Part shown: one piece after another, positions 17,079 to 24,456 of the stretch | Layout of the letters: the number at the start of each line of letters is the position of its first letter | How positions within the stretch are numbered: position 1 is the first letter of the stretch | Source: an uncultured Megasphaera sp. | GTDB taxonomy: Bacteria > Bacillota > Negativicutes > Veillonellales > Megasphaeraceae | NCBI GenBank assembly: GCA_934193515.1 | Contig: CAKPVJ010000003.1 | Coordinates: 62,001 to 126,000, forward strand | Direction of reading: 5' to 3' | DNA: 64,000 nucleotides | Program-made: the position numbers and the translations under genes | Notes under the pieces: model-generated | What the model saw: the letters and a program-made list of their open reading frames with translations, nothing else | Databases searched by the model: none | Told to the model about the DNA's origin: nothing

Positions 17079-17810
17079 ATGAAGCATAGGATTTACGTAG
17101 TAGGCATTGGCCCGGGAAAACAAGCAGGCATGACCATTGAAGCACAGCATGTATTGGAGCAGTGTGACTGCATTGTGGGCTATAACACGTATATTAAACT
17201 GATTGAAGACCAATTTTCTCATAAAGAACTGCTCATGACCGGCATGAAAAAAGAAGTAGACCGCTGCCGCTTAGTGCTGGAAAAAGCACGGGAAGGCAAA
17301 ACGACAGCGATTATTTCCAGCGGTGATGCCGGCGTGTACGGCATGGCAGGCATCATGCATGAAGTAGCTGCCGGATGTGACGATGTAGAAATCACCGTTG
17401 TTGCCGGCGTGACGGCTGCCTGCTCGGGAGCGGCTCTCCTCGGTGCCCCGTTGGTCAGTGATTTTTGCTTGATTTCCCTGAGCGACTTATTGACGCCGTG
17501 GGAAACGATAGAAAACCGCCTGGATTGTGCAGCTGCCGGTGATTTTGTCATTTGTCTGTATAATCCATCGAGCAAAAAACGGGCTGATTATTTGGAAAAG
17601 GCTTGTGATATTATTTTACGGCACCAGTCGGCCAGCACGCCGGCAGGCATTGTCCATCATATTGGCAGAGACGGCGAAACAGCAGAAATTACGACGCTGG
17701 GTCATTTGCGCAAAATGCAGGCCGATATGTTTTCTACTGTATTTATCGGCAACAGCCAGACGAAGGTATTGGACGGTAAAATGGTCACGCCGCGGGGATA
17801 TACTGTATGA
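17079..17810 (+). CDS. cbiH: Cobalt-precorrin-3B C17-methyltransferase
   Basis: 243 residues. Motifs are IYVVGIGPGKQAGMTIEA, CIVGYNTYIKLI (typical of CbiH/CobJ), AIISSGDAGVYGMAGIM, VVAGVTAACSGAALLGAPL and FVICLYNPSSKKR. It methylates C17 with ring contraction using S-adenosylmethionine. In some bacteria CbiG and CbiH are fused; here they are separate, adjacent genes. The stop overlaps cbiJ by four bases. Confidence 0.95.
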   Translation: MKHRIYVVGIGPGKQAGMTIEAQHVLEQCDCIVGYNTYIKLIEDQFSHKELLMTGMKKEVDRCRLVLEKAREGKTTAIISSGDAGVYGMAGIMHEVAAGCDDVEITVVAGVTAACSGAALLGAPLVSDFCLISLSDLLTPWETIENRLDCAAAGDFVICLYNPSSKKRADYLEKACDIILRHQSASTPAGIVHHIGRDGETAEITTLGHLRKMQADMFSTVFIGNSQTKVLDGKMVTPRGYTV

Positions 17811-18562
17811 AACGGGCCGTTTGGATTGTCGGCGGCACGACAGAAGGCAGGCTGCTGACGACCTATATCAGCCAGTTTGATGTATCGCTGCATGTATCCG
17901 TAGCTACGGCGTACGGCGCCTCTCTGCTGCCGAAAAGAGAAAATATTACTGTCTATGCGAAGCGAATGGAAGAACTGGATATGGAAGCCTTTTTGCAGCA
18001 GCAGCAAATCCAGCTGGTGATTGATGCGACTCATCCGTACGCTGCGGCTGTGACGGCGCATGTACAGGCGGCCTGCGCGGCTCAACAGGTTGCCTATTGG
18101 CGTGTCGTGCGGCCTGAAGATACGTATACGGACTGCGTGACTGTCGATACAATGGAAGAAGCTGTCGATGTTCTAAGTCATACGACAGGGGCCATCTTTT
18201 TGACAACAGGCAGCAAAAACCTGGATGTATTTACACAGATACCTGAATATACCAAGCGGGTATATGCCCGTATTCTGCCGACGATGATGTCACTGAAACG
18301 GGCATTGGACCTGGGCTATGAGCCATCTCACTTGATTTGCATGCAGGGCCCTTTTTCTGTGCCGCTTAATACCGCCATGTTTTCTCAGTATAAAGCGGCC
18401 TATGTCGTTACCAAAGATTCCGGTAAGCCGGGCGGCTTTGCAGAAAAAGTCACAGCAGCCCGCAGCGCCGGTGCTGCGCTCATTGTCATCAAACGGCGGA
18501 CGGAGCAGGGCCGTTCTTTGGAAGATATCAAACAGGCATTTCAGCGATGGTACAAGGAGTGA
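17807..18562 (+). CDS. cbiJ: Cobalt-precorrin-6A reductase
   Basis: 251 residues. WIVGGTTEGRLL at the N-terminus, VIDATHPYAAAVTAHVQ, and FLTTGSKNLDVF are CbiJ/CobK family blocks; the C-terminus carries VTKDSGKPGGFAEKVTAA. It reduces the macrocycle of cobalt-precorrin-6A with NAD(P)H. The ATG overlaps the cbiH stop. cbiET begins seven bases after its stop. Confidence 0.93.
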   Translation: MKRAVWIVGGTTEGRLLTTYISQFDVSLHVSVATAYGASLLPKRENITVYAKRMEELDMEAFLQQQQIQLVIDATHPYAAAVTAHVQAACAAQQVAYWRVVRPEDTYTDCVTVDTMEEAVDVLSHTTGAIFLTTGSKNLDVFTQIPEYTKRVYARILPTMMSLKRALDLGYEPSHLICMQGPFSVPLNTAMFSQYKAAYVVTKDSGKPGGFAEKVTAARSAGAALIVIKRRTEQGRSLEDIKQAFQRWYKE

Positions 18563-18569
18563 TTATATC

Positions 18570-19778
18570 ATGCATGTCTATATCATTGGCATAGGGCCGG
18601 GCCACCCGGACTTGCTCACCATAGAAGCGAGAAAGGCGATTGCAGCAAGCAGCATCCTTGTCGGGGATAAACGCATGCTGCAGTTTTGGGATAGTGCAGC
18701 CAAGGAAGTACACGAAACGTACAAGCCGTCGGAAATCCGCCGTATTGCCGCATCCCATGCTGCTAAGACGGACAAGATGGCAGTTCTCGTATCCGGTGAT
18801 GTCGGCTTTTTTAGTTTGGCAGAGCTGCTGCGCGATATTCCCGGATGCATTGTTACGCGGATTCCTGGTATCAGCAGCCTAGTGTATTTTGCAGCCAAAC
18901 TGCAGATTCCCTGGCAGGATGCGTATATTATCAGTCGGCACGGACGCCAGGCGCCGCTGGTCTGGGCCGTGCAGTGCCATCCTAAAGTGTTTTGCCTGAC
19001 CGGCGGCGAAGATTCCGTGTCGGCGTTGTGTCAGGAACTTTGCCGATATGGACTGCAGGAGATATACGTGCAGGCTGGCATCGATTTGTCATATCCGCAG
19101 GAACGGATTGTTTCCGGTACTGCTGCGCAGCTGGCACAGCAGAAGCTGCAGGGACTAGCTGTTATGATGATACAGAATAACCGGGCCGCACGTCGGCCGC
19201 TGCCGCTTCATGGGCTCGATGACAGCCGTTTCCTGCGGGGCCGTGCGCCCATGACGAAGCAGGAAATCCGTTGTATCGCCATATCCAAGCTGCAGCCGCA
19301 GCCCGATGATACGATTTATGACGTAGGTGCCGGTACGGGTTCTTGTTCCATAGAGCTGGCTATGCAGGTGCCGTGGGGCCATGTCTATGCCATGGAAATC
19401 AACCAAGAGGCCCTGCAGGTGCTGCAGCAAAATAAAGAACAGTTTGCCGTCAGCCAACTGACTATCGTACCGGGTGATGCGGCTGATACCATACAGGCTC
19501 TGCCTGTGCCGCAGCGGGTCTTTATTGGCGGCACCAAAGGCAGACTGGAGCCTATTTTAGATAAGATTTACAAAAAAAATCCCTGCTGCATCGTCGTGAT
19601 GACGGCCATCACTGTAGAAACGTTGGCAGCCGTGACGGCATATTATGCCCGACAAGCAGGGTATACGCTGGATATTACCCAGGTCAGCATTGCCAAAAGC
19701 AAAGCCGTAGGCACGTATCATATGATGATGGGACAAAACCCGATTTATATTTTGTCTGCGTACCCAAAGGAGAAATAA
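18570..19778 (+). CDS. cbiET: Fused cobalt-precorrin-7 C5-methyltransferase / C15-methyltransferase-decarboxylase (CbiE-CbiT)
   Basis: 402 residues from the ATG at 18570; an in-frame ATG further upstream lies inside cbiJ and is not used here. The first half is CbiE: VYIIGIGPGHPDLLTIEA, LVSGDVGFFSLAELL, IPGISSLVYFAAKL. The second half is CbiT: a Rossmann methyltransferase with YDVGAGTGSCSIELA and VFIGGTKGRLEPIL. Salmonella has two genes; the fusion resembles aerobic CobL. It methylates C5 and C15 and decarboxylates the C12 acetate. cbiA starts right after the stop. Confidence 0.94.
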   Translation: MHVYIIGIGPGHPDLLTIEARKAIAASSILVGDKRMLQFWDSAAKEVHETYKPSEIRRIAASHAAKTDKMAVLVSGDVGFFSLAELLRDIPGCIVTRIPGISSLVYFAAKLQIPWQDAYIISRHGRQAPLVWAVQCHPKVFCLTGGEDSVSALCQELCRYGLQEIYVQAGIDLSYPQERIVSGTAAQLAQQKLQGLAVMMIQNNRAARRPLPLHGLDDSRFLRGRAPMTKQEIRCIAISKLQPQPDDTIYDVGAGTGSCSIELAMQVPWGHVYAMEINQEALQVLQQNKEQFAVSQLTIVPGDAADTIQALPVPQRVFIGGTKGRLEPILDKIYKKNPCCIVVMTAITVETLAAVTAYYARQAGYTLDITQVSIAKSKAVGTYHMMMGQNPIYILSAYPKEK

Positions 19779-21167
19779 ATGAAGCAAGCAGCCATTCCGC
19801 GCATACTCATCGCTGCCCCGCGCAGCGGCAGCGGCAAGACGACGATTGTCTGTGCCCTGCTGCGTGCTTGGCAGCGGCAGCGTCTTCATGCCGAAGCATT
19901 TAAAAACGGCCCCGATTATATTGATCCGATGTTTCACTCCCAAGTGCTGCATACGCCGTCGCACAACTTGGATTTATTTCTGTTGGGGCGTGGGCATAGG
20001 GGAGAAGCCAATGTGAAATATCTCTTGGCGTCTCATGCGAAACAAGCAGACATTGCCGTGTTGGAAGGGGCGATGGGATATTATGATGGCATTGGCACGA
20101 CGAGTGAAGCCAGTGCTTACGATTTGGCGCGGGCTACCCAAACACCGGCCATTCTTGTCGTAGACGGACGGGGTGCGGCTCTTTCCCTAGGAGCGCAGCT
20201 TCGCGGCATGGCTCAATTTTATGAGCCCAGTCATATTGCCGGCTTTATTGTAAACCATGTCAATGCCATGGTGTATGCCTATTTTCAATCGGCTTGGGAA
20301 AAGGCGGCCGGGATTCCTGCCCTAGGGTATTTCCCGGATATGCCGGCATGCCGTTTTTCCAGCCGTCATTTAGGATTGATTACAGCGTCAGAAATTGCCG
20401 ATTTGCAGGAAAAAATCGATACGCTGGCTGCAACGGCTGAAAAGACGCTGGACATTCCCGGCATCCTGTCGATAGCCCGTCAGGCACCGCCGCTTGCCTA
20501 TGAAGAACCTCACTTTGCAAATATTGCTTCGGTTCGTATTGCCGTTGCCCGTGATGAAGCATTCTGCTTTTATTATGAAGACAGCCTGCATGTACTGGAA
20601 CAGTTGGGAGCCGAGCTGGTCTTTTTTAGTCCTTTGCATGATGCGTCACTGCCGCCCTGCGACGGGCTGTATATTGGCGGCGGCTATCCGGAATTATATG
20701 CCGAAATCTGGGCAGCCAACCATACGATGAAACGGCAGATTTTTCAGGCGGTCCGCCAAGGTTGTCCTTGTCTTGCCGAATGCGGCGGCTTTATGTATAT
20801 GCTGCAGGCGTTTCGCGATGATGCGAAATCCTATGCGGGCGTAGGAAGCATTGCCGGCATATCTCATATGACCCCGCGGCTGCAGCGGTTTGGTTACGTG
20901 ACACTGACAGCACAGGAAGATACGATGCTTTGCCGGGCCGGCGAAACGATTCAGGCCCATGAATTTCATTATTCGGACAGTACCAACAACGGCACGGCAT
21001 TTCTTGCGGCCAAAGCCCAGGGAAAACGCAGCTGGCCTTGCATCTACAGTCAAGGCCGCCTGCTGGCAGGATATCCGCATTTTCATTTTTTAGGCAATCC
21101 CGCATGGGCACGGCGTTTTGTGGTACAGTGTGATGCATACAGAAAGGAACAGCAGCATGAAAATTGA
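19779..21167 (+). CDS. cbiA: Cobyrinate a,c-diamide synthase
   Basis: 462 residues. The N-terminal P-loop APRSGSGKTTI and the block FKNGPDYIDPMFH begin a dethiobiotin-synthetase-like domain; the C-terminal part is a class I glutamine amidotransferase with nucleophile C335 in LAECGGFMYML and GGGYPELYA before it. It amidates the a and c side chains of cobyrinate using ATP and glutamine. The gene begins at the base after the cbiET stop and overlaps cbiC by eleven bases. Confidence 0.96.
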   Translation: MKQAAIPRILIAAPRSGSGKTTIVCALLRAWQRQRLHAEAFKNGPDYIDPMFHSQVLHTPSHNLDLFLLGRGHRGEANVKYLLASHAKQADIAVLEGAMGYYDGIGTTSEASAYDLARATQTPAILVVDGRGAALSLGAQLRGMAQFYEPSHIAGFIVNHVNAMVYAYFQSAWEKAAGIPALGYFPDMPACRFSSRHLGLITASEIADLQEKIDTLAATAEKTLDIPGILSIARQAPPLAYEEPHFANIASVRIAVARDEAFCFYYEDSLHVLEQLGAELVFFSPLHDASLPPCDGLYIGGGYPELYAEIWAANHTMKRQIFQAVRQGCPCLAECGGFMYMLQAFRDDAKSYAGVGSIAGISHMTPRLQRFGYVTLTAQEDTMLCRAGETIQAHEFHYSDSTNNGTAFLAAKAQGKRSWPCIYSQGRLLAGYPHFHFLGNPAWARRFVVQCDAYRKEQQHEN

Positions 21168-21792
21168 ACATATTTTGCCGGCAGACATAGAAAAACGGAG
21201 CATGGAAATCATCGAAGAAGAATTGGGTGAAATCCAGCTGCCGGCGGCAGAAAAAAATATTATCAAGCGCGTCATCCATACGAGTGCCGATTTTGAATAT
21301 GCCCGCACGCTGCGCTTCAGCCCGGATGCGGTGGCCAAAGGATTAGCAGCACTGCAGCAAGGATGCACGATTGTTACCGACACCAACATGGCCTACATGG
21401 GTATCAGCCAGCGGGGCTTGGAAACACTGCACAGCACGAAAGTATGCTTTATGGCTGACGCAGACGTAGCCCGCATGGCCAAAACGCAAGGAACCACACG
21501 GGCTGTGGCCTGCATGGATAAAGCCTGTGCCATTCGCGGCCCCTTGATTATTGCCGTAGGCAATGCGCCAACGGCATTGCTGCGGCTTGACGAATTAATC
21601 CGGGCAGGAAAAATACATCCAGATCTTGTCATTGGCGTACCCGTAGGGTTTGTCAATGTCGTCTACGCCAAAGAAATTATCATGCAGTCCGGCGTCCCCT
21701 ATATCGTAGCCAAAGGCCGCAAAGGCGGCAGTACGATTGCTGCGGCCATTTGCAACGCGTTAATTTATACATTGACTCGGAAAAAAGCATAA
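21157..21792 (+). CDS. cbiC: Cobalt-precorrin-8 methylmutase
   Basis: 211 residues from the ATG at 21157, chosen because the AAAGGAAC ribosome site precedes it and it begins MKIEHILPADIEKRSM. The catalytic His region RVIHTSADFEYA and the block VTDTNMAYMGI identify the family, as do VGNAPTALLRL and GVPVGFVNV. It moves a methyl from C11 to C12 to give cobyrinate. It is the last cbi gene of the cluster and a terminator follows. cbiB, cbiP, cobU/S/T and a cobaltochelatase are not in the window. Confidence 0.94.
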   Translation: MKIEHILPADIEKRSMEIIEEELGEIQLPAAEKNIIKRVIHTSADFEYARTLRFSPDAVAKGLAALQQGCTIVTDTNMAYMGISQRGLETLHSTKVCFMADADVARMAKTQGTTRAVACMDKACAIRGPLIIAVGNAPTALLRLDELIRAGKIHPDLVIGVPVGFVNVVYAKEIIMQSGVPYIVAKGRKGGSTIAAAICNALIYTLTRKKA

Positions 21793-21806
21793 GATAAAAA
21801 ATATAT

Positions 21807-21843
21807 AACGCGTATGTTCTATTACAGGAAGATATGCGTTTTT
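21807..21843 (+). terminator. Terminator of the cobalamin operon
   Basis: AACGCGTAT (21807-21815) pairs with ATATGCGTT (21832-21840) over 9 bp with one G-U pair, followed by TTTG. It lies 15 bases after the cbiC stop and closes the roughly 15-kb cobalamin unit. Confidence 0.75.
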
Positions 21844-21954
21844 GTTTCACTTCATCGGTATATATCATCCAGTATTTTGATTTATACGTACGCATATACG
21901 GGCATAAAAAATACGTGTAAACCTAGCAAAACAGCCATTTTCAGCTGTACCAAC

Positions 21955-21983
21955 TTTACGATGTAACGCGTTACCTTTATAGA
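21955..21983 (+). promoter_or_regulatory. Candidate promoter enclosing a perfect 12-bp palindrome
   Basis: TTTACG (21955-21960), a 17-base spacer and TATAGA (21978-21983). The spacer contains the perfect palindrome GTAACGCGTTAC (21963-21974). No ORF follows; the next 100 bases are purine-rich. It may drive a longer form of the antisense RNA at 22100 or an unannotated RNA. Confidence 0.4.
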
Positions 21984-22093
21984 TAAGAATAAGAAGAGAT
22001 AAGAAAAGAGAAGAAAAAATATATAGGTGTTATTTTTACCAAGATATATGTGACGTACTTTTTCTTTCTTTTTGATATAACCTATGGTACAAT

Positions 22094-22130
22094 AAAAAAA
22101 GAGATAGTCCGATGGTGGTACATCGGCTCT
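22094..22130 (-). terminator. Minus-strand terminator of the toxin message
   Basis: On the minus strand CCGATG pairs with CATCGG (plus coordinates 22121-22126 and 22109-22114), with outer AGAG/CTCT pairing and a small bulge, followed by seven Ts (22094-22100). The toxin message therefore ends next to the predicted antisense start. Confidence 0.65.
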
Positions 22131-22163
22131 CCTCTATTGTTGTAATTTTGAAGAAGGCCGTGT

Positions 22164-22186
22164 ACCGCAAGGTATGCGGTTTTTTT
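22164..22186 (+). terminator. Plus-strand terminator of the antisense RNA
   Basis: ACCGCA and TGCGGT arms with a five-base loop are followed by a run of seven Ts ending at 22186. Short but well formed. Confidence 0.7.
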
Positions 22187-22205
22187 CAATTTATGTAAGA
22201 GTAAA

Positions 22206-22283
22206 TTACTTACGTACTGAAATAATCAGCACAACTAATGTAGCAAAAGCTATCATCAAAGATAATGCTTCGTATACACTCAT
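22206..22283 (-). CDS. Small hydrophobic type I toxin, putative holin-like toxin family
   Basis: A 25-codon gene on the minus strand. The peptide begins MSVYEALSLMIAFATLVV and ends LIISVRK: a short polar start, one membrane-spanning helix and a basic end. MSxYEALSLMI is the signature start of the Firmicute holin-like toxin family (TxpA/BsrG-like peptides that damage the membrane of their own cell). The ATG is preceded by GCGAGGTGATCAGC, a strong ribosome site. A minus-strand promoter, a minus-strand terminator and an opposing antisense RNA frame it. Family membership is recognised by eye; toxicity is inferred. Confidence 0.82.
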   Translation of the reverse strand: MSVYEALSLMIAFATLVVLIISVRK

Positions 22284-22338
22284 GCTGATCACCTCGCTCT
22301 CGCAAGGAAAACCGAATACATCGAACTACCTCATATAT

Positions 22339-22367
22339 AGTTTAGCAAATTTATGTTCGGACCGCAA
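22339..22367 (-). promoter_or_regulatory. Candidate toxin promoter
   Basis: Read on the minus strand: TTGCGG (plus 22362-22367), a 17-base spacer and TAAACT (plus 22339-22344). It would give a leader of about 48 bases before the toxin ATG. TATATA just downstream is an alternative -10. Confidence 0.5.
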
Positions 22368-22376
22368 GAGACAGGG

Positions 22377-22423
22377 GAACCATGGTTATATGTCGGTATA
22401 CATATAATTCATGGTTCTTTTTT
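22377..22423 (+). terminator. Plus-strand terminator-like long hairpin
   Basis: GAACCATG (22377-22384) pairs with CATGGTTC (22410-22417), and the AT-rich inner parts also pair, followed by six Ts. No plus-strand gene ends here, so it may end readthrough from the upstream region. Confidence 0.6.
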
Positions 22424-22439
22424 GTCTTATGGTATGAAT

Positions 22440-22480
22440 AAAAAAAGCGTGTATGTTCCTTAGCGGGAATATACGCGCTT
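22440..22480 (-). terminator. Terminator of the CorA-family gene
   Basis: On the minus strand AAGCGCGTATATTCC pairs with GGAACATACACGCTT with two G-U pairs, followed by at least six Ts (plus 22440-22446). It lies 20 bases after the corA stop. Confidence 0.8.
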
Positions 22481-22499
22481 TATGTATGATATGTTTTTA

Positions 22500-23453
22500 T
22501 TAAAATAAATCTTTTCGCCACAGCATGGCAATCGCTGCCAGGGCGCAAATGAGAGCGAGAATAATGATATAGAAAAAACCCATGGCGTTTTCTTGGAAAG
22601 GAACGGGGACATTGACGCCCCATAAGCTGAAGATAATGGTTGGTACGGCCAGGATAATCGTGATGGATGCCAAGAATTTCATGACCAAGTTCAGGTTGTT
22701 GGAGATGATGGAGGCAAAGGTATCGGACATGCTCATGAGGATGTTGGAATACATTTCTACCATTTCGATAGCCTGTTTGTTTTCGATAATGACATCTTCC
22801 AGCAAATCTTCATCTTCTTCATACATTTTCAGCAGATGATGCAGGGAGGTGTTGCGCCGCAGCCGCATCAGGCGTTCCATAACGATACCGTTGCTGCGCA
22901 GTGCAGAGGTGAAGTACGTCAATGATTTCTGTAATTCCAGGAGCATAAAGAATTCTTTGTTGCGCATGGAATGCCGCAGGATTTCTTCGATATCGTCTGT
23001 GCGATGATTGATTTGCATCAAATACCGCAGGAAAAGCGTGGCGCTGCGGTAGAGAATTTGAAACAGGAATCGTGTTTTTTTGAATGTATAAAATAAAGGA
23101 TATTTGTTTTGTGTAAAAGCCCGCATGACTTCCGTTGCCTGAATGCACAGGGTAATGATAAAGTCAGGCGTAATAAAAATGCCCAGCGGCAGTGTATCAT
23201 AGCTGTCTGTTTCTAATATAATAGGAATATTAATGACGACAAATATATAATTATCTTCTAATTCAACGTGAGAACGTTCTTCTGTATCCAGCGCGGTCTT
23301 CAGGACGTCAGTTGGGATTTCGGTGACCATAGATACGAGCTGCAAATCTTCTGAATCAGGATTTACAACGTTGATCCATGACCCTTTTTCGGCAGAAGCC
23401 AAGGAAATATTGTCTTCCAAATGGCCATTACTGTGTTTGTAAACTTGAATCAT
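22500..23453 (-). CDS. corA: CorA-family divalent cation transporter (GVN variant)
   Basis: 317 residues with the CorA plan: an acidic N-terminal cytoplasmic domain, a long helix region (about 150-250) and two C-terminal membrane helices (LASITIILAVPTIIFSLWGV and FFYIIILALICALAAIAMLW) with a basic end (WRKDLF). The pore motif, GMN in classical CorA, reads GVN here (279-281), followed by VPVPFQEN. Mg2+ is the usual substrate; variants with changed motifs can prefer other divalent metals. It is a single gene, transcribed against both neighbours, with its own terminator. Confidence 0.88.
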   Translation of the reverse strand: MIQVYKHSNGHLEDNISLASAEKGSWINVVNPDSEDLQLVSMVTEIPTDVLKTALDTEERSHVELEDNYIFVVINIPIILETDSYDTLPLGIFITPDFIITLCIQATEVMRAFTQNKYPLFYTFKKTRFLFQILYRSATLFLRYLMQINHRTDDIEEILRHSMRNKEFFMLLELQKSLTYFTSALRSNGIVMERLMRLRRNTSLHHLLKMYEEDEDLLEDVIIENKQAIEMVEMYSNILMSMSDTFASIISNNLNLVMKFLASITIILAVPTIIFSLWGVNVPVPFQENAMGFFYIIILALICALAAIAMLWRKDLF

Positions 23454-23646
23454 TCCGCTTCTCCGTTTCCTCTTAGTTTTTGCGGGCTGTAACCCTAAAT
23501 TCTAATATAAGCATAAATGGGAATCTCGTCAAGTGAAATACGAAATTTTACGAATTTTGCTTGTAAATTTATTGTAAAAAAGAAGCGCGGCGAGGGATGT
23601 TTCGACGTTCTTTCTGAGAAATCTTTTATAAATAAAGGGAATTTGC

Positions 23647-23652
23647 TATAAT
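23647..23652 (+). promoter_or_regulatory. Candidate -10 for DUF554-smc-ftsY
   Basis: TATAAT at 23647-23652, preceded by TGC (extended -10: TTGCTATAAT). The -35 is poor. It lies about 88 bases before the GTG at 23740. Confidence 0.5.
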
Positions 23653-23739
23653 AAGATGTATTTAGGGTATAGCACGACGCAGCGGATACATGGCGGGAAT
23701 GATGCCGTGTTCTGCACGGTGTGCGAAGGAGGATATATT

Positions 23740-24429
23740 GTGTTAGGTGTACTGATAAATGGGATTGCGTCATTTGCCGGCGCCGTATTGGGTGTATTGC
23801 TGAAAAAAGGCATTCCGGAACGGATTACGAAGCCGTTGTTTACGGCTATTGCCCTATGCGTCTGCATTATGGGTGTGCAGGGCGCAGTCAAGACGGAAAA
23901 TTTACTTCTGCTCCTGGCATCGATGACGCTGGGCACGTTGCTGGGAACGATATTGCAGCTGGAAGAACGCATGCGTCGAAGCGGAGAATGGCTGAAGCAT
24001 AAACTGGGAGCCGGCGGCGATTCCCAATTCGTTAAGGGATTTGTCATCGTAACCATTATGCAGGTCGTAGGCGCTATGGCTATTTTGGGCCCGGTGCAGG
24101 CAGCCCTGCTGAATGATTATTCCCTGCTGTATTTCAAATCCGTGCTGGATGGTGTATCCTCTATTATTTTTGGTACGATGTATGGGATTGGTACCTTGCC
24201 GGTGAGCCTCGTCATTGTGGGCTATGAAATGATTTTTTTTGTATTGGCCAATATGGTTTCTCCGCTGATGACACCGGATGTCATTCGAGAACTCAATGCC
24301 GTAGGCAGTGTTATGATTTTTGCTATTTCTTTGAATATGCTGGGCATAACGAAACTAAAAGTTGCCGATTATTTACCGGCTCTTTTTATACCTATTATAT
24401 ATTATCATCTCCTGGCGAGATGGTTATAA
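23740..24429 (+). CDS. DUF554-family membrane protein
   Basis: 229 residues from the GTG at 23740, chosen because AAGGAGG sits seven bases upstream and the hydrophobic N-terminus LGVLINGIASFAGAVLGVLL starts there. About six or seven membrane segments, with a gapped ERITKPLFTAIALCVCIMGVQGA block and FIVTIMQ-like helices, fit DUF554 (YdfK/YqgA-like). The function of the family is unknown. It lies 27 bases before smc, so it may share that transcript. Confidence 0.82.
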   Translation: MLGVLINGIASFAGAVLGVLLKKGIPERITKPLFTAIALCVCIMGVQGAVKTENLLLLLASMTLGTLLGTILQLEERMRRSGEWLKHKLGAGGDSQFVKGFVIVTIMQVVGAMAILGPVQAALLNDYSLLYFKSVLDGVSSIIFGTMYGIGTLPVSLVIVGYEMIFFVLANMVSPLMTPDVIRELNAVGSVMIFAISLNMLGITKLKVADYLPALFIPIIYYHLLARWL

Positions 24430-24456
24430 GATTTTCCGTGAAAGAGGAATACACTA

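Larger units (their letters stand above)
22086..22186 (+). ncRNA. Candidate antisense RNA antitoxin (RatA-like arrangement)
   Basis: An extended -10, TGGTACAAT (TACAAT at 22088-22093), should start a plus-strand RNA near 22100. The hairpin ACCGCA (22164-22169)/TGCGGT (22175-22180) followed by seven Ts ends it near 22186, giving about 87 bases. It is fully complementary to the 3' part of the minus-strand toxin message and stops about 20 bases short of the toxin stop codon. This convergent overlap is the arrangement of TxpA/RatA and BsrG/SR4 loci. The RNA itself is inferred from promoter and terminator only. Confidence 0.65.

Noticed and set aside
21793..22205. tRNA or other stable RNA gene in the gap after cbiC
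   Set aside because: I looked for cloverleaf arms and a TTCGANNC loop and found none.
22377..22423. Inverted repeat as an insertion-sequence end
   Set aside because: There is no transposase frame or matching copy nearby; a T-tract makes a terminator the simpler reading.
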